Positions 33,629-36,706 of a stretch of DNA of 36,706 bases are shown here, piece by piece. Source of the DNA: an uncultured Marinilabiliaceae bacterium. GTDB taxonomy: Bacteria; Bacteroidota; Bacteroidia; Bacteroidales; Marinilabiliaceae. Position numbers and translations under genes: made by a program. Location of the stretch: the NCBI GenBank assembly GCA_937920475.1, contig CALEUX010000043.1:1-36706 (forward strand). The letters are read 5' to 3'. Under the pieces are notes generated by a model. It was given only the letters and a program-made list of their open reading frames with translations. It searched no databases and was not told the DNA's origin. Numbering within the stretch: position 1 is the first letter of the stretch; each line of letters begins with the position of its first letter.

Positions 33629-36465
33629 TAATCCTCTGTTGTCTTGCCAGTAGTAGCTTCGTTTACCAAATAAACAATCGATCTGTAATTGATGCCGCTG
33701 TGCTGTGAAAGACCTATTTCGCAGGTTCGGCTGGTGCTATAACCCTGCAATACCGTTGAGCCTAACTGTTTTCTCAGTGGTTTAAGTGCCGATGCAGTAA
33801 GTTCGGGATGCGTAAAGCCACGATCGCCTGCCCAACCACAACAGGAAATTTCATCGGGTACTACCACGTTGGTGACACATAGTTTTGCCAATCGCGTCAA
33901 ATCATCGGTTTGCCCCAATTTGGTGTTGCTGCACGTTGAATGTACAGTTATAGTTCTATCGAGTTTTGTAAAGTTCAGCTTATCAGCCAAATGGTTCACG
34001 ATAAACGAAATAGGGTCGTGCAGTTGCAAAGATGGAGTTAATGTTTCCTTCATCCGCAGTAAACAGGGACTCATATCGCAATAAACCGGATGTTTACCAT
34101 TTTCAGAAACCTTCAATAATTCGGCTTCAAGTTCTTTTGCTTTTTGGGACCCCTGCTGTTTATAGCCTTTACTATCGAAAGCCATACCGCAACACAAATT
34201 ATCGAGATTGCCAGGGAAGAGCACTTCGTAGCCGGCTTTTTGAAGCAGTGAAATGGTTTCCTGAATTAAAGCAGGGTCTTTTGCGTGTGTTTGGCTGTTA
34301 CCCATGGTGCGGTTGATGCAGGTTGGGAAATAAATAACTTTAAGACTACTTTCTTTTTTATAAACTTTTATGTGGCTAAGCTTTGGAGCTGCTTTTGGCA
34401 TATTGGGGTTCCACGCCGGAATGGTTTTAAACGAAATTATCCGGATAAATGATGTAATGGCCAACATTATTCTGGTACCAAGAATTGAATGAGTGGCCGA
34501 TACAAATCCAAGCATGCTGCGTGTTAATCTGGTAACAAGACTCAGGTGAGAGGCCATCCATCGGGCCATTAATTGTGATGATTTGGAAATAATTTTAAAT
34601 CTCAAATCCTTAACCATAAGCCCGGTATTTATTTCCACTGGGCAATTGAGGGCACATAAACCATCGGTGGCGCAAGTGGCCTCGCCATGATACTCGAAAC
34701 CTTTTTTCAATAGTTTTAAACGGCCAGATTCCTGACTTAGGGTTTGCAATTGGGTCATTTCGCGATAAACCACAATCCGTTGTCGGGGAGTTAGGGTAAC
34801 GTTTCGCGAAGGGCAGGCAGGTTCGCAAAAACCGCATTCAATACATTTATCAACAATTTCGTGAGCCGATGGCAGGGGTTTCAGATTTTTGATGTGCAGT
34901 TCAGGATCGTCATTGATGAGGACGCCCGGATTCAAAAGATTTTTAGGGTCAAGAATAGTTTTAACCTGCTTCATTACATCATAAAGCTCGGTTCCCCATT
35001 CTTCTTTAACAAATGGTGCCATGTTGCGACCTGTGCCATGTTCAGCTTTCAGGCTCCCATCGTACCGGTGAACAGTAAGTTGAACCAAATCGTCCATAAA
35101 ACGGGCATATTTGGCTATACCTTCGGCATTATTGAAATCGGGCATTAAAACGAAGTGTATATTCCCATCGAGCAGGTGTCCCCAAATCACATAACCAGAG
35201 TAATTGTATTGTTCAATGAGCCTTTTTAAATCGACTAAGGCATCTCCCAAAACATCGGCTCTAAAAGCCAAATCTTCAATTATGCAGGCAGTTCCGGTTG
35301 GTCTTGGGGCTGCTGCAGAGGTAAACAAACCTTTCCGTATTTTCCACAGTTTATTGTATTCAGCAGTGTCGGTTGTAAAACTGATGGGGTAGACTGTTTC
35401 AAAAACGGATAATTCTCTAATAATTTCATCAATTTGAAGGTTCAGCTGTTCGTGATTCCAGGCTGACGTGTCAATTAATAAAGCTACCACATCGTCGTTA
35501 AGCGTTGCCAGAATCTTTTCCATACCTGATTGTTCCTGCACAGAGCGAAGTGCATTGCGATCCATTAACTCGGCGGCGCTCACTCTACAACGCCTTAATG
35601 GAATAATGGCATCGCAGGCTTCTCTTATGTTTTTGAAGAAAATCAGGGAAGTGGCTTTAATGGGAGCATCCTCAACGGTTTCAAAGGTTACTTCAGAAAT
35701 AAAGCCAAGTGTACCTTCGGAGCCAACCATCAGATGTTGAATAATGTCGATGGGGTTGCTAAAATCAATGAGGGCATTGATGCCGTACCCGGTGGTGTTT
35801 TTAAGTTCGTATTTATGGCGTATTTTATCAGCCAGATGAGGCGTTGATTTTACTTTTTGCGATAAGTCTGTTATGCCACTTATAAGTTGTGAGTGTGAGG
35901 TTGTAAATTCATTTACCGACAATTTATCGCGGGTGTCTAAAACTGAACCATCGGCCATAATCAAACGCATGCCTTTAATAGTATTGTAGCTGTTGTATTT
36001 AATGCCATAACTGGCGCCACTGGCATTATTAGAAACAATTCCACCTATGCGTGCTGAATTGATTGATGCAGGACTAGGACCAAGTTTGCGGCCAAATTTA
36101 GCAAGGCGCTGATTGGCCAATCCACCCCTTATTCCACACTGGAATGTGGCTATATGTCCGTTTGCTTCAATTTTGTATTGCGAATAGCTGTCGCTTATTT
36201 CCATTAAAACCGAGTCGGTGATGGTTTGACCGCTCAGGCTGGTTCCTCCGGCTTTAAAGGTTAATGGTACATTTAGTTTATGGCAAATTCTAATTACCCC
36301 AAGAGCTTCGCTCTCGTTATCTACGCAAACTACCACCTTGGGTGTTAAACGGTAGAAACTGGCATCGGTACCTTTGGCAAGCGTGTAAAGAGGGTCGGTG
36401 AACACTTTGGTGTTTCCAAGTAGGTTTTTAAACTCCTTAACAGCTTGTATGATGTTGTTATTCAT
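33628..36465 (-). CDS. FAD/Fe-S 2-hydroxyacid dehydrogenase (GlcD-GlcF fusion, YdiJ/D-lactate type)
   Basis: A 945-residue fusion. An FAD-binding PCMH-type domain (about 35-215) has FKAGGTSLSGQ and GGIVSNNASGASYGIKYN. A FAD-oxidase C-terminal domain (about 265-520) has GHLLDGNIHFVLMP and AEHGTGRNMAPF. Then come a ferredoxin-like part with CX2CX2CX3CP (Cys541, 544, 547, 551) and CX5CX3CP (Cys598, 604, 608), and a cysteine-rich CCG region (NLCCGMAFDSKGY, ISCCGWAGDRGF). This layout oxidises D-lactate, glycolate or D-2-hydroxyglutarate and passes electrons to a quinone or another carrier. Which substrate is unknown. Its end abuts the heptad array at 33628. No signal peptide. Confidence 0.9.
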   Translation of the reverse strand: MNNNIIQAVKEFKNLLGNTKVFTDPLYTLAKGTDASFYRLTPKVVVCVDNESEALGVIRICHKLNVPLTFKAGGTSLSGQTITDSVLMEISDSYSQYKIEANGHIATFQCGIRGGLANQRLAKFGRKLGPSPASINSARIGGIVSNNASGASYGIKYNSYNTIKGMRLIMADGSVLDTRDKLSVNEFTTSHSQLISGITDLSQKVKSTPHLADKIRHKYELKNTTGYGINALIDFSNPIDIIQHLMVGSEGTLGFISEVTFETVEDAPIKATSLIFFKNIREACDAIIPLRRCRVSAAELMDRNALRSVQEQSGMEKILATLNDDVVALLIDTSAWNHEQLNLQIDEIIRELSVFETVYPISFTTDTAEYNKLWKIRKGLFTSAAAPRPTGTACIIEDLAFRADVLGDALVDLKRLIEQYNYSGYVIWGHLLDGNIHFVLMPDFNNAEGIAKYARFMDDLVQLTVHRYDGSLKAEHGTGRNMAPFVKEEWGTELYDVMKQVKTILDPKNLLNPGVLINDDPELHIKNLKPLPSAHEIVDKCIECGFCEPACPSRNVTLTPRQRIVVYREMTQLQTLSQESGRLKLLKKGFEYHGEATCATDGLCALNCPVEINTGLMVKDLRFKIISKSSQLMARWMASHLSLVTRLTRSMLGFVSATHSILGTRIMLAITSFIRIISFKTIPAWNPNMPKAAPKLSHIKVYKKESSLKVIYFPTCINRTMGNSQTHAKDPALIQETISLLQKAGYEVLFPGNLDNLCCGMAFDSKGYKQQGSQKAKELEAELLKVSENGKHPVYCDMSPCLLRMKETLTPSLQLHDPISFIVNHLADKLNFTKLDRTITVHSTCSNTKLGQTDDLTRLAKLCVTNVVVPDEISCCGWAGDRGFTHPELTASALKPLRKQLGSTVLQGYSTSRTCEIGLSQHSGINYRSIVYLVNEATTGKTTED

Positions 36466-36533
36466 TTTATTAAATGGTCTTTAATATTTTTGAAACCTAT
36501 AGGATTCATAAGGAGACCGAAAACCTGATACTT

Positions 36534-36706
36534 CTAAGTAACTGTTTAAATTTTCCCTTGAAATTATTATTAAGATGATTAGATTTAAGATTATTAGATG
36601 GATAGATAAGTATTGAAAGATGCTAATACATCTATAAAAACTTAAAAATCTTCTCTATCCATCTTACATCTAAATATCTTATATCTAAATTTAAACAGTT
36701 TCTAAG
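36534..36706 (+). repeat. Dispersed palindromic element, copy C (longest)
   Basis: At least 173 bases, running to the window edge. Ends are inverted repeats: CTAAGTAACTGTTTAAATTT (36534-36553) matches the reverse complement of 36687-36706 at 18 of 20 positions. The left arm is AG-phased (36573, 36581, 36588, 36596, 36604), the right arm CT-phased (36655, 36663, 36670, 36678, 36685). No coding potential is evident. Confidence 0.85.

Overview
This window looks like a chromosomal segment of an anaerobic or fermentative Bacteroidota, probably of the Marinilabiliales/Bacteroidales group. That placement is inferred from AT-rich gaps, missing Shine-Dalgarno sites, promoter-like TTTG-N19-21-TAnnTTTG signals, and the gene families. 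I recognise no phage, plasmid, CRISPR array, rRNA or tRNA. Coding density is high, with 24 protein genes called.

Layout. 167-5166: a secreted prolyl-oligopeptidase-type hydrolase with a good terminator, then a compact mnmA / AlaX-like / phosphoesterase run. 5421-10323: ppk1 and a SixA-type phosphatase, tail-to-tail with a membrane sensor histidine kinase. 10521-17908: hydG, an outer-membrane barrel protein and a GH1 glycosidase on the plus strand, facing hydE-zwf-pgl on the minus strand. 18311-27105: a plus-strand block of ADP-forming acyl-CoA synthetase, ACT-domain protein, phenylacetate-CoA ligase-type enzyme, aminotransferase and a four-subunit 2-oxoacid:ferredoxin oxidoreductase, closed by a strong terminator. 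27322-28026: a Prx6-type peroxiredoxin. 28709-33092: a GHL10/DigH-like glycosidase, a sodium:solute symporter and a NagX/HGSNAT-like membrane acetyltransferase. 33329-33586: an orphan HisKA domain. 33628-36465: a fused FAD/Fe-S 2-hydroxyacid dehydrogenase.

How the genes may work together (inference). The 18-27 kb block reads as an ATP-yielding amino-acid or 2-oxoacid fermentation route. Transamination gives a 2-oxoacid, the oxidoreductase gives acyl-CoA plus reduced ferredoxin, and the ADP-forming synthetase gives acid plus ATP. HydE and HydG would help mature an [FeFe]-hydrogenase that discharges ferredoxin electrons as H2. The 28-33 kb block fits cell-wall amino-sugar salvage.

The most unusual signal is not a gene. 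At least ten intergenic gaps carry arrays in which the dinucleotide AG (or CT on the other strand) recurs every 7 or 8 bases. Often an AG-phased arm is followed by a CT-phased arm, giving long imperfect palindromes. The family includes a pure CCCTAAA array, a GA-rich heptad array around the orphan HisKA gene, an array inside the oxidoreductase operon, and three copies of one 119-173 bp element. I know of no name for this in Bacteroidota. The nearest described analogue I know is the heptanucleotide STRR repeats of filamentous cyanobacteria.
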